A stretch of 64,000 bases of DNA from Riptortus pedestris (lineage: Eukaryota; Arthropoda; Insecta; Hemiptera; Alydidae): positions 103,111,001 to 103,175,000 of the forward strand of contig CM032228.1 of the NCBI GenBank assembly GCA_019009955.1. Direction: 5' to 3'. The position numbers were made by a program, and so were the translations under genes. This document shows, one piece after another, positions 36,385 to 47,999 of the stretch (position 1 is its first letter; each line of letters opens with the position of its first letter). The notes beneath the pieces are model-generated. The model saw only the letters and a list, made by a program, of their open reading frames with translations, did not search any database and was not told where the DNA came from.

Positions 36385-37345
36385 AAAAGTCCGTCACGCA
36401 GGGGCTGTGAAAACTAAGAGGATTTCCCACGTGAAGTTTTACAATAGAGAAATCAACGCTCAACACCACCGTGATTAAATACAGACGGTAATAAGAAATG
36501 TTTCAGTCAATTTTAATAACCTCTCAACGGAAAGCCTCTGAAATGTAAAGAAACAGGTCTGCCAACCGCTCACGTAGATAGAAAAGTTCTTCACTGGAAA
36601 TAGAAACAAATACTGAAATATATGTAAATAAAACTTATTAATTTATTGAAAACTATTTACTATATAAAGTGCTGTAATTTATAATGAATCAGAATAATTT
36701 TTATCTGAATTACTCAAATTTTAGTAGTCCAAGAACCTAAGAAGGAGGAGGGGGGGGGGGATCAACAGAACATATTTGCATATGTCTCACAAAGTAGAAG
36801 TTCAATGAAAACAATATTTTGGATTTAACCTTAGAATGAAGTGATTCATTATATAACAGTTTATTATTAAAATGACATGAGTAGGAATGGTGGTTTGCTG
36901 AATGCCGGTAAGTAAAATATGGAAATATCTGGTTAATATTCAATATACAGAGAATATGTATATAACAACATTTATAGAAAATGGCATTGGCAATAAGATT
37001 AGTTCGATAAAATGTTTCGATCCGATGTATAACATAGGAGATTTTTCGAATTTGAAATCCTCCCCCTCTAAACCCCCCTTTCACTGACCAGATTTTAACC
37101 GTTAAAGAACTTTCATCATTATTTTTGCAAGAAACGATTAAATATCGAATTTGGTAGCGATCAGACAAAAATTGCGACTGCTAGAGCGTTAACAGACAAA
37201 TATATGCATATATATATAATGAATTTTGAACGGACCTCATTATCGTCATCTCGTAAGGAGAATCGATGGACGTTTGAAGATATTTTTCGAAAATCCCGTC
37301 ATGAGTACCCCCTCAATAGCTGAGTTCCCTTAGAGGAAAATGCAA
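36385..37345 (+). mobile_element. family A copy, full length
   Basis: AAAAGTCCGTCACGCAGGGG starts the copy directly after the preceding fragment. It uses the alternative 5' segment TGAAGTTTTACAATAGAGAA seen in reverse at 24050-24170. A G run lies at 36749-36760. GCGACTGCTAGAGCGTTAAC precedes a very short TA site (37200-37218). The end CAATAGCTGAGTTCCCTTAG is decayed. Confidence 0.88.
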
Positions 37346-37888
37346 ATACCTCCGCTAATCGCATTGAGTAGCCGGTCAATCAAGAAAATCAGACCATTCT
37401 ATATTGTGCGTTTTGAAAGGATCCGTGCTTCTTAGGCAGTCAGTAGGTAATTGTCCATATATTTTATTTCCACTAATTTTGATTGGGGCTGGCCTTTTGA
37501 AAGGTCAAAAATTGATTTCCTACTTAAGAACTATCAGTTGACTGGAGTACAATATGGGAGCTGTACTCCCCCCAACTCCGACTTTGAACTCGACATTTTC
37601 GTGGGAACATATGAATCTATGAACAACTTGTATCTGCTTCGACATGAAACTGCCTTTATCAATAGCCCAAAAAGTGCCAGTTACAACAGGTGGCAATCCT
37701 AATTGACTGCAATATTGGTTGTGTCAATTTCGCAGATTTCCGCCTATTTGACGTGCTATTGATCTGACAATATATATTCTCCACTCTTCTGCTATAAGAA
37801 TATTGTGTAAACCCCCGGACATGAGATGTTCAGTGGCTCAGATGCTCGAAGTAGAAATTGCAATGGTAGGAGTGGGATTCATCTCAAA

Positions 37889-38360
37889 ACTGAAAAAAAG
37901 TCCTTCACGCAGTTGCTGCGTTACTTATGCAGATTTCTCACATGTGTCACATATTTGCATTTATATCAAAGCGTAAAAGTTTTGGTATTTAGGCTTTAAA
38001 TAAAGTGCTCCATAGTATAACAGCTTATTGTTAATATTACATCAGTAGGAGTGGAGGTTTACTGTGGGTGCAAAAGTAAAAAATTCAAATAAACCGGTTA
38101 ATAATTAAGGTAGTGAAAAGACATACATAACAACATTTATAGAACATTTAATTTTGAATAACATTGGTTCTTTACACTATTTCGATCCGACATATAATAA
38201 CGAAAATATTTTCAATTTTCGAAATTCCCCCCTCTAAATCTCCCTTCCCCAAGTCCGATTTCAGCCGTTAACGAACTTGATCTTTCATTTTACATAAAGC
38301 GTTTATATATCGAATTTGGTAACGATTAAACAAAAATTGCGACCGCTAGAGCAGTAACAG

Positions 38361-38422
<62 letters not shown>

Positions 38423-38547
38423 GTCTGAACAGAGTTCATTTTCGTCTACTCGTAAGTAGAATTGATGGACGTTTGTAGAAATTTTTCGAAAATCCCATCA
38501 TGAGTACAACCCAATAGCTGATTTCTCCGAAGGGAAATCTGTTAAAA
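37889..38547 (+). mobile_element. family A copy, full length
   Basis: AAAAAAAGTCCTTCACGCAG starts it and TATGCAGATTTCTCACATGT follows. GCGACCGCTAGAGCAGTAAC precedes the (TA)n array at 38365-38417. It ends TAGCTGATTTCTCCGAAGGG then AAATCTGTTAAAA. Confidence 0.92.
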
Positions 38548-38654
38548 CAAATCGATGTAATGTGAACAAACTAATTTTCTTTAAATGATAAAATGAAGAA
38601 CGAACAATTGTCGAAAAACACTGAAATCTCTATCACTTATATATTTTTCTCTCA

Positions 38655-38701
38655 CCCAATTAGCCTGAGTTGCAAAAAGTGGACGTTAATAAATAATAAT
38701 A
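38655..38701 (+). mobile_element. 47-bp SINE tail with its own 12-bp target duplication
   Basis: Only CCAATTAGCCTGAGTTGCAA then AAAGTGGACGTTAATAAATA and the tail are present. ATTTTTCTCTCA occurs at 38643-38654 and again at 38702-38713. This looks like a real but extremely 5'-truncated retrotransposition event rather than decay of a longer copy. Confidence 0.88.
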
Positions 38702-38713
38702 ATTTTTCTCTCA

Positions 38714-39444
38714 TATGTAACATTAAAAATGAATTCTAAATACAATTAGTTCTCATGAGTTTTCGATATAACAAACTTTAACGAATATATTCGTAGCCTC
38801 AACTCATAGTTGAGATATAGAATGTTCATGTTGCCCATGTCGTAACCTTGGGATAGTTTACTCACAAAGAGTTCAACAAAATCCAATGTGCCATTTGTAG
38901 TGGGCAACAAACAGGCTACAGACACGAATTTCTATTCTATTGTTCTTGACATGAGATGTCAAAAAAATGTAACACCACCGAATTCAAACAAAATTCGAGA
39001 TGGTCTAGCAGTATTTTTTTTCCTTAAATAAAGTCTTTGTGAGTAAACCATTGTGAAAAACCGTCGACATAGAGAAGGCAGACTGGTAAATCAATTAACA
39101 TGGTATTTCAAAAACATATAAAGTCACTATGCGGTAAAGGTCCTTATGAGCCTAATGTATTTAGAGCTAAGACAGCAATAATCTGTGATGATTCAATTAT
39201 AATCTAATAGGGAAGGGAGCCAATTTCCAGATTGAATTTTCATCCAACGCTTAATCTGCCGCCATGCCAATTATTCACTTCGGCCACCCATTAATTCACT
39301 TTAGCTTATAACTGATAACGTGATGAGATAATGATAACACGACTAAACTTAGCACTTAAAATAATTGCTAATAATAAACTTGGGGTGTTATATTTTATAT
39401 ACCCTACAAAAGGCTACTCCTCTTTAAGGGTCTCTTCAGAAAGC
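38714..39444. other. unassigned stretch
   Basis: No recognised repeat or coding motif. Confidence 0.5.
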
Positions 39445-40610
39445 AAAAACTCAGTCTCGTAGGTGCTGCGTAAACTTAGCAGATTTCCACGTGCTGAAAA
39501 GACACTCATACTGATCTCATTTCAACCAGATTTCATAAATAAATAAACAGGTTTTAAAATGCAAGTTGCACTTGAGATATTTAGTGACTCAGATACTCAA
39601 AGTGAACAGAATGTTTCAAAATGCTAAAACCAAAGCAATATAAATATAAAAAATATTCACACAAAATATATGCTCATATCTCTCACAGTAAAAGGTCAAT
39701 TGAAATAATATTTTTTATTTAAGCTTCGAATAATATGGTTCATACTATAACAGCTTATTGTTAATATGACAAAAGTAGGACTGGAGGTTTACTGATGGCT
39801 GTGTTAACGAAGCAGGTTTCCCACATACCTCACGTATTTGCATTTATCTCAAAGCTTAAAAGTACAATGAAAAAAAACATTTGGTATTTAGGCTTTAAAT
39901 AATGTGCTATGTAATAAAATAGCTTATTGTTAATATGACATGAGCGGGAGTGAGGGTTTACTGAAGCCCGAAAACCAGAAAATGCCTCGGTTAATAATCA
40001 AGATAAAAATCGTACATAACAACATTTGCAGAACATTACATTTGCAATAAGATCGATTCTATACTTATTTTCGATCCCATAATAACAGAGATATTACGAA
40101 TTTTCGAAATTCCCCCATCTAAACCCCCTCCCCTCTCACTGGTCCGACTTTAGCCGTTAACGAACATGTTCTTCATTTTTACGTAAAACGTTTAAATGTC
40201 GTTTTAGTATCGATCAAACAAAAATTGCGACCGCAAGAGCGCTAACAGACAAATATATAATTATGAACGGGCCTCATTTTTTTGTCATCTCCTAGGTACG
40301 ATCGATGGATAATTGAAGACATTTTTTGAAATCCCATCGTGAGTACAACCTCAATCCCCTAAGGGAAATCAGCTAAAGTGCTAATATCTCAGTTGATATT
40401 CAAGATAGAGAAAACATACGTCGAGTACGATTCAACAAAAATAGCAACCGATAGAGTGTTAACAAACAAATATTAGATATATAGTATTGGCCGGACCTTA
40501 TTTTCGTCATCTCCATAGTAGGATCAATGGACGTTTGAAGATCTTCAAAAATCACGTAGTATGAAAAACTTCAATCGCTGATTTCCATTCTTCTTAAGGG
40601 ACATTTGATG
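39445..40610 (+). mobile_element. family A copy split by a second family A copy
   Basis: The outer copy runs from CAAAAACTCAGTCTCGTAGG to GAGGTTTACTGATGGCTG (about 39797). It resumes at TGCTAATATCTCAGTTGATA (about 40379) and ends near TTCTTAAGGGACATTTGATG. The two halves join in the consensus order. The distal half has lost much of the middle and the array. Confidence 0.82.
39798..40377 (+). mobile_element. inner family A copy
   Basis: Starts GTGTTAACGAAGCAGGTTTC, so its first ~22 bases are missing at a GGCTG sequence shared with the host copy. It has TCGATCCCATAATAACAGAG and GCGACCGCAAGAGCGCTAAC. There is no TA array, only AAATATATAATTATGAACGG. It ends CCCCTAAGGGAAATCAGCTA then AA. Confidence 0.82.
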
Positions 40611-41148
40611 GCATGGGAAAGCCGCACAGATAACTGATCAGATGCAACCTAGAACAGGATGAGTTATATTGTTAGCGCGATGTCATTGTGATATTAGTAT
40701 ATGAAAATTATGCTGGTAAGCCACGTCGAGAAAAGGAACACAACAGACTACCGAGAAAATGTTGTTTAGGACACGAGGTAGAGGACAGGGACATGGCAGG
40801 GGTTGTTTGATGACCTGACAGAGCATTTGTGAAGGCGGTGTAATCCGTGCTGCAGACTACACTGAACAATTTAAGATGATGACAGAGGATATGCAAAAAT
40901 TACAGAACACGGAAACGAAGATCTATTAATTTTAACTATCATCTTTACTTCATCTCCGTAACCGGATTGATGAATATTTGAAAATAAAGTTTTTCAAAAA
41001 TTGGGTCATTAGCATAGGAAGAATAGTTTATTTCCTGTAAGTGCGTAGCTTTGCCCTATATATGTTCATTGATAGTATTCATCATTATCATTTAAAAGTA
41101 AAAATTTATTTCCCTCCAAAAAAACATAGGAAAACACATTTTATAAGC

Positions 41149-41207
<59 letters not shown>

Positions 41208-41827
41208 TAAAATCTTAAGTGCATAATAATTCAAACAACGTGAACATATCGCTATTCCAGAAGAACAATGACGTAACTGTAATTTTGTGAATAATTAAGT
41301 TTTAATGTTTAATAATAACACAAAGCCTAAGAGTGGAACAATGTTGTGATTGTACTTCTTACTTAAAAGCCAAGAAATACAATGTTTAAGTTGTGTTCAA
41401 TAAAACAATTTTTTGTGAACAATGACGTAATTGATTAAGGGGAAATTAAGGTTAAAAGTTAATAATAAATAATTTATTCCAAGCTTGTCAACATAAGAGT
41501 AAAGGATCTGTGCTACTCCTCTGGCACTATTTTCAGTCACTTCATTAATTTTCACTGTTAGTATTTCAAATATTTTTATTTATTCTTTCGGATCGCCTGA
41601 AAACTGCATTTTTAGCAGTTCCGTGGTTGTTCTTTTAGAGCAACGATATGACAGAAAATAATAAATTTCACAAATAACCGTTCTAGCTTGGCCATAAATT
41701 CCCTTACTACTCCCACTCCTGCAAGTTCCTAACTGTGATAATATAGCCATTAATCTAGAAAGACCTAGTAATAATTCACGTACCGAGTTTCGTACAGTTT
41801 AATTCAGTCGTTTATGCCCCATAGAAT
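40611..41827. other. mostly unassigned, with a (TA)n array at 41153-41204
   Basis: The TA array has no family A flanks. The end of this stretch (about 41690-41827) contains CTACTCCCACTCCTGCAAGT and CGTACCGAGTTTCGTACAGT. In reverse these resemble the start of a Helitron internal unit and may belong to the element in the left arm of the inverted repeat that follows. Confidence 0.5.
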
Positions 41828-42220
41828 AGTTAACTTGGTCGTAGTGTATATCTTTTTTATACTTCTTTATACAAAAACGTATATTTTGAAAAAAATTTAC
41901 TTTAAATAACAGATTAAACTTTTGTACTGTACATTATTAGTGAAAAACAAAAAAGAAACAAAATATTCCATAAAGGACTCTGTTAAACAACATAAAGTTC
42001 TGTTCGATTCAATGAATTTTAGCATAGCCTAAGTCTAAGTTGAGTTACTGGTAATACACATGCTACTTTCATCTAAAATAGATCAGCCATTTAGGTTTGA
42101 AAAGAGGACTAACAGACACTAGAGCCAAAGCTAGTTCATATCGTTTCCAATCCATATGAAAATTAAAGAACCTTGATATCTGGGGGGGATCAATATTTGC
42201 AAACTAAGGTTACCCTAGAC

Positions 42221-42269
<49 letters not shown>

Positions 42270-43112
42270 CGCGTGTTTGTGTGTGTGTGTGTGTGATCTC
42301 GCCAAATACCAAATATTTTTTCCTTGTTAGTCATCCTTGCAAAAACTGTCTCATCGTAACACAAGAAAAAAGTTTTAATTACTTAAAATAAAACAAGAGT
42401 TCTTATAAATTAGAATGATTTATTACTGAAATGTATGTCGTGCAGTTATTTGCTTTCCTTAGAACTAATTAATAAAAGTGGATAAAAAAAACCATTATAT
42501 AAAAAACTAATCAAACAAATTCAAACCGGTCAGTAATACAGTTTGCTATGATTATTCACAAGGCATCTGTGCGAATCTGGACTGTCTATTGATTCAATTG
42601 AGCTCTGTTTATCATTTAGACGTAACCTTATTAAACCTTTATGCTGTCGTGAATTAAGAGATTTTATTTCTTAAATGTTTTCCTAATAAAATTAAAGAAT
42701 TAGTTGTAGCTGATTAGTTCGAAATAATTGGTTTAGAATTCTCACAATTAAGAACTTGCATATTTCCAGCGATTTTAATACTGATAACAAGTCCAATTTA
42801 GCTGTAATTATTTTTAAATAACATGACAGTAATGACAATCAGTTATTCTTTAAATAATTGTTCGTACGAATTTCATATCTTACGAATAAATATAACTTAT
42901 ATGGATGATCTAATTATTGAATACATCTATATATGCTAATGGTATTAGGTTCAAATGAATAAAACAAAACTAATAAGTTATTTAAATAATGTTTCATATC
43001 TGCAAGGCTTCAGGGTCATTCCCCTTTTAGCTTGTCCGTGCGATTAGTGCTTCTATTTAAGGTTAATTTAATTGAACTAGTACACATTTTATTTATGCTC
43101 CTTGGATTTTCT
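41828..43112. repeat. left arm of a large inverted repeat
   Basis: Reverse-complement partner of 46531-47201. Paired landmarks are TAACTTGGTCGTAGTGTATA, ACAGATTAAACTTTTGTACT, AAAGTTCTGTTCGATTC, CTGGACTGTCTATTGATTCA and GGCTTCAGGGTCATTCCCCT. This arm is longer because of extra sequence at about 42020-42115 and about 42150-42440, the latter carrying a (TG)n(CG)n array at 42223-42295. The arms are probably two opposite copies of one transposon related to the Helitron units at 26.9 kb. Confidence 0.85.
42223..42295. repeat. (TG)n(CG)n(TG)n compound microsatellite
   Basis: Alternating purine-pyrimidine run with a central CGCGCGCGCG part. It lies in the segment present in the left arm but absent from the right arm of the inverted repeat. 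Such sequence can adopt Z-DNA, which is general knowledge and not shown here. Confidence 0.95.
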
Positions 43113-43585
43113 GTCATCGAGGTTGTATTTACAATTTTAATTAAAAAGTAAAGTTAAAAGTCAAAACATATTTTGAGAATACGTAAAATTCCCTCACCTC
43201 AACGAAATAAGGGAACTCTTTAATCTTAAAAATTTCGATTTTAAGATTCCAACGGATTATCCGCTTTGACTCTCGCTGAAACCATACTGGCTAGTTAGGG
43301 CCTGACGCGTTATGTGATAATCACGTAAACGTATTCATTCACGCATCCCCTTGGTAAAGTTTTTAGGATTGACTATGGGCAAGAGCCTAAGCTGGTTTGG
43401 TCAAATACGTTAAAAAATATTTTCTAAAGGAATCTCTATTACTAATGTAATATGGTTATTTCCATAGCCAGTTAACTTATGGCGTTATGCATTCAGGTAT
43501 CTGAAAAAAATCATATTTTAATGTTTAAATTGAAGAAGAGAGCAATGTTTATATTCAATAGAAAGTCAAGGAGTCTCTTGCCAAG

Positions 43586-43994
43586 GAGTGTCGGCAACTT
43601 TTTAAGGAGTCAAAAATAATGACTTTTTCCTCAATATATGGGTACAAAACAATATTGTTCATGAAACAAAAAATGAACTTATTTTACAAAAATAGTATAA
43701 CACATAATCATAAAACATGATACAAGAATATGCTTCAAACTCCCAACCACAAGCATAAATGTTTCGAGAAAAGCGTATCATTTTTAGCAGTAAAACTAAT
43801 TAACGCTCTGCCCGAATGTGTTAAATCTATTAAAAAATATCTTTTATTTAAAAAAAAATACTAAAACTTCATGTCTGAAGAATATTTTATACACAAATTA
43901 TATACATGAATTTAAAATGTGTGTTATATATTTAGAGTGGTATTAAGATTGTTAAAGAAATGAATTTAATATATATAATTATTTAAATTGATAG

Positions 43995-44046
<52 letters not shown>

Positions 44047-44224
44047 CGGGATTTGAGCTAATTTTATAACGAATGTATTATATTAGTATAAATGACATTC
44101 AATAATATGTAAATAAATTAACTGACATAATATTTGTAAATTTTTTATAGAAATCAAAAATATTTGACGTATCCTATTATGTTATTTTAATATTTATTGG
44201 AAATAAATTCATTTCATTTCACTT
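43586..44224 (+). pseudogene. LINE 3' end: reverse transcriptase C-terminus and 3' UTR
   Basis: The frame from 43586 reads ECRQLFKESKIMTFSSIYGY and HNHKT before a stop. Across frameshifts it then gives SINVSRKAYHF and AVKLINALPECVKSIKKYLL. This order (CR.LF..LKI.T..S.Y, HN..T, then KL.NALP..IK) is the C-terminal signature of Jockey/CR1-type LINE polyproteins. The 3' UTR contains a (TA)n array (43999-44041). It ends AAATAAATTCATTTCATTTC, a common LINE-type terminus. The relic lies between the inverted-repeat arms. Confidence 0.75.
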
Positions 44225-44348
44225 CGTTCACGTATAGTGGTTCAAATAGAATTGCCTTAGAATGGTGAAAGATCATATTGAGGACTGTTGTAATATCTCA
44301 CTGATCATCCCTCATTCTGATTAAAATCGACGAAGAGGCTTTTGAGGA

Positions 44349-44603
44349 AGAGATAAAAACGTGTAAATTTCTCCATCCCTATTACAGGGAGATACTTAAG
44401 AATTGTATAGATCTTTTCTTTTTTCTTTTTTATCAAAAATAGTTCTAAAAATCATATTCAACGACAGTTTTTTCAATGCGTGATGATTTTTTCAATGGAA
44501 TATGATTTTTAGAACTATTTTTGATAAACAAAAAAAAAGATCTATACAATTCTTAAGTATCTCCCTGTAATAGGGGTGGAGAAATTTACACATTTTTATC
44601 TCC
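44349..44603. mobile_element. foldback element, ~110-bp arms
   Basis: Left arm AGATAAAAACGTGTAAATTT then CTCCATCCCTATTACAGGGA and TTCTTAAGTATC in reverse on the right. The mirrored stretch continues through AGATC, a pyrimidine run and TATCAAAAATAGTTCTAAAA to ATCATATTC. The loop of about 40 bp is ACGACAGTTTTTTCAATGCG plus TGATGATTTTTTCAATG. Only a handful of mismatches separate the arms, so it is young or under gene conversion. Confidence 0.9.
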
Positions 44604-44849
44604 TATATGTCAGTTTCAAATTAATTAGTTTTAACGAAGTGTGACAAAATATTTGGTACATTGAATTTATTAGGAGTACAAGGAAGGCATCCGGTGTCCA
44701 CGTCAGATTATTTATTGAATATAATTACAACTGTAATTATAGTGCAATTTTAGTCAAATGAAAATTTAACTATTAGTGTGTGCAAATGTGCGTTTCTAGG
44801 GAGGGAAAGCAAGAAACTACATTCTAGTCTGTCCAAAATATTTCATTTA

Positions 44850-45450
44850 CATCATATGTGGGCAAGGTTTGATCCGGCCAGCGAGACATTTTGAAAACCC
44901 AATTAAACAAACATATAACACTATTTAATCCAAATGGGGAAGATGAAGAGAGATTTGTGCGTTTTGCACTACTTATAAATACAAAAAGGTCTTTTCAATG
45001 ATGAAAGTTAATAAATCTAAACATCGTACAAGGCTGACTGACGATAATTTGGAAAATTATTTTTGTCTTTGTATAATTGGAATTAAACAAACATCAATGG
45101 AATAGTTTCCCAAAGTCAAGTGCAAGTGTCTCATTGATTTCGGTGTCGCTATTTAACTTGCGTTGTTTGTAATAATTCAAATTATACGATTTAATTATAA
45201 TGTTGTACCTGTTACTTTCATTTCATTTTGTTATTTTAATAAATTGTATTACAATTACAATGTCGTATAATTTTATGTCTGACATCTATCGTTTAAAATT
45301 ATGAACACTACTTTAAAATGCACTACTTTAAAAAGCGGCCGTGAACGTACTTGCACACTTAAGTTTGGCCAGCAACATGTCGAAGGTTGACCATACCTGA
45401 TTTACATTGTATTCTAAAGTTCACAACTTGGTGACTACTGGGAGGGTCAT
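44850..45450 (+). pseudogene. hAT transposase C-terminal relic
   Basis: The frame ending at a stop at 45103-45105 reads FCTTYKYKKVFSMMKVNKSK then HRTRLTDDNLENYFCLCII. It matches the hAT dimerisation segment (usual form STYLCEQ.FS.MK..KS..R.RLTD..L). Upstream (GGTTTGATCCGGCCAGCGAG) and downstream (AAGTTTGGCCAGCAACATGT) are GGCC-rich blocks of the kind often near hAT ends. The terminal repeats themselves were not identified. Only the last part of the protein is seen. Confidence 0.78.
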
Positions 45451-45836
45451 GGATTGCATTTCATTTTTCAGTAGCCTTGCTAAATGATGAATCAGGTATG
45501 TGTCGTGCTTGGAGGATTGAATTCTCCAGTTCGTTATAAATGATTAATTTCAAAATTCTGGGCTGACAGAATACTGCATTGGACAATTTTGGATTGGCAA
45601 CTGCCGAAATTAACTGCCACCCTCAAGCAGGCCATATTTGTTTTATTTTTGCTTTGACCTGACCTTTCACATTTAGCTATTATATGACAGAGCCAAAAAT
45701 CATTTATCCTCCTTTCCAATAGGACATTCCTTTTTACTTTGCTGAGAGCTCGCGCTACGTTATCGATCAGTTCAACTCATTCAAGTAACCGATAATGATA
45801 CGAATGACTTGACTGAGCATCGTTGATAGACTGTAA

Positions 45837-46025
45837 AGTTATTTCGAAAAGTTGTTACTTGCTAGTACAGATAATTTCACTCCCACGAGAAAACGTTATA
45901 TACTTTCAGAAATACCAGAGAGGAGATTCCGTAAAGTAAAATATTCCATGTCGGCTTGGAAAGTTAAAGGTGTTCACGAGGAAAATATAGTGAGAACCCC
46001 AACACCTAAGCTGTCAAAGTTGTGA
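45837..46025 (+). other. unrecognised 62-codon open frame without a start codon
   Basis: Stop-to-stop frame with a basic composition, containing NFTPTRKRYILSEIPERRFR and KVKYSMSAWKVKGVHEEN. I do not recognise it. It lies between the hAT relic and the right arm of the inverted repeat, so decayed transposon coding sequence is the simplest explanation. Confidence 0.3.
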
Positions 46026-46390
46026 CAACCTAATAGCAACCTCTAAGAGGCGATTTGTCTGGATTGCAGGATTATTGGCCTGTCTCCTATTTAGCTAGTG
46101 ATTACAGCTATTTTTAGAATATAACGGTCTATTCAGTCAACAGCGTAAATCTTTGGCTAAAATATACGCTACCTTTCAATTGGACCAATGAGACTATTCA
46201 CTGTAACCACTGACATAATCAGTAGCATTTTCACCATCGCACTAAAAATCGCTACTACTATTATATCACATAACCTATTATCTCTGATATAACTACGTAC
46301 TCTGCAAACTGAATATTGAACTATTACCTTAATTTACCATTGCTCTGAAGTCTTGTTGGTATTTTGATTCCAACCTTCAAGTAATCTACG

Positions 46391-46523
46391 ATTACTACAA
46401 CCTGAGTGGCAGATAATCTAATCCAATCCAATAAATTATCCTTATTTTTGTTATTTTGAATGAAATTCATATTTCTTCTGGTCAGGATAAATTCTTCTTA
46501 TGCCACTCAGGGTTGTATAATAT
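46391..46523. mobile_element. small MITE-like element
   Basis: ATTACTACAACCTGAGTGGC on the left is mirrored by GCCACTCAGGGTTGTATAAT on the right. ATAATCTAATCC and GGATAAATTCTTCTTAT extend the similarity. Total length is about 130 bp. No firm target duplication was seen. It ends just outside the right arm of the inverted repeat. Confidence 0.6.
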
Positions 46524-46530
46524 TTACTAT

Positions 46531-47201
46531 CCAAGGAGCATAAATAAAATTTATTTAAATACTAGTTCAATTTAATTGACCTTAAATAGAAGCACTAATC
46601 GCACGGACAAGCTAAAAGGGGATTGACCCTGAAGCCTTGCAGATATGAAACCAATTATTTCAAACTAATTAGCTACAACTAATTCTTTAATTTTATTAGG
46701 AAAACATTTAAGAAATCGAATCTCTTAATTCACGACAGTATAAAGGTTTAATTAGGTTACGTATAAATGATAAACCGAGCTCAATTGAATCAATAGACAG
46801 TCCAGATTTGCACAGATGCCTTGTGAATAAGCATAGCAAACTGTATTACTAACCAGTTTGAATTTGTTTGATTTGTTTTTTATATAATTGTTTTTATCCA
46901 CTATTATTAATTAGGTAATTTAATTAGTTCCGAGGAAAACAAATAACCGCAGAAACGATATGACCAATTTTTGGCTCTAGTGCCGACTTAGGGTATGCCA
47001 AAATTAGTAGAATCGAACAGAACTTTATGAAATTTAACAGAGTTATTTATGAAATATTTGGTTTCCTATTTGTTCTTTGTTAATGCATATACGACAGTAC
47101 AAAAGTTTAATCTGTTATTTAAAGTAAATTGTATTTAAAATATACGTTTGTTGTATAAAAAGTATAAGCAAGATATACATTACGATCAAGTTAACTACTC
47201 T
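46531..47201. repeat. right arm of the large inverted repeat
   Basis: Begins CCAAGGAGCATAAATAAAAT and pairs with 41828-43112. It lacks the insertions seen in the left arm, so it approximates the ancestral form. The arms are 3.4 kb apart. Confidence 0.85.
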
Positions 47202-47202
47202 C

Positions 47203-47553
47203 ATGTTTCTGATGCAAAAGGCTAACTACTTTATGGTTCGGACTAGCCAGGTTTGCTTTGGGCTAGATGCAGCCCACTCGTGCAGAAGGAACGTGCGGAA
47301 AAGTTGCCGAGACAGCTGCTTAACAATAAGAAGTGAAAAGAAACCCATGGTAATGAATGTGGGGAGGACATTAAGGAACAATGCTCGAGTATTTACACTC
47401 CACAAGGAACATAATGCTCGAAATGATTTATTTATAACGAGGAGATACGAACCAAAAAAAAAAAAAACTCTTCGTAATAAGAGGAGAGCTAATAAAGCTA
47501 AGAAACTCGAGGAGGTGCCGACATTCGTTCAGCCAAGTTCTTTAATAGCGTGA
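47203..47553 (+). CDS. unrecognised basic open frame, 116 codons
   Basis: The longest frame in its neighbourhood with visibly higher GC than the flanks. It starts just at the edge of the inverted repeat. The C-terminal part is strongly basic (YEPKKKKTLRNKRRANKAKK), and the middle has three cysteines (SCRRNVRKSCRDSCLT). The A run at 47454-47466 that encodes the lysines is a frameshift hotspot. I recognise no family. It may be a degraded transposon protein or exon-like DNA, and I would not call it a gene on this evidence. Confidence 0.25.
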   Translation: MFLMQKANYFMVRTSQVCFGLDAAHSCRRNVRKSCRDSCLTIRSEKKPMVMNVGRTLRNNARVFTLHKEHNARNDLFITRRYEPKKKKTLRNKRRANKAKKLEEVPTFVQPSSLIA

Positions 47554-47999
47554 AGAGCCCACTCAGTGGACTAAGGTCTGTCTGTCTGTACATAGTGCTG
47601 GAATATGACTGATGGGATAAGGTTGTTATTTCATCTTATTCTCCCGTAGCAAGAAGACTATGTAAATAGAATTAAAATTAGATTATAATTAAAAGTTTTA
47701 GCAATGATAGTAAAGTGATTATCTGGTAGAATGCGCATCACACGTCCTTATCAATCGAACACTTCTAAACCAATAACTTAAATCATTCAAAACGCTGAGA
47801 AATAACAATGCAAATAAAAACATATAATAAAAAATTAAGAATTTCAACAATCAATCAGATTAAAGAAAATTCTGGATATATATAATAGTGACTGAACATT
47901 TAAACCTCTCACATGTAAGCAGCTTTCTTTAGATGACATTCCTAAACTCTAAAGACATACATTAACATTACATATGGTAAACCTATTAATATTTCATTA

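Noticed and set aside
36737..37168. 143-codon minus-strand frame
   Set aside because: Lies wholly inside a family A copy; other copies at the same position are interrupted by stops, so it is chance.
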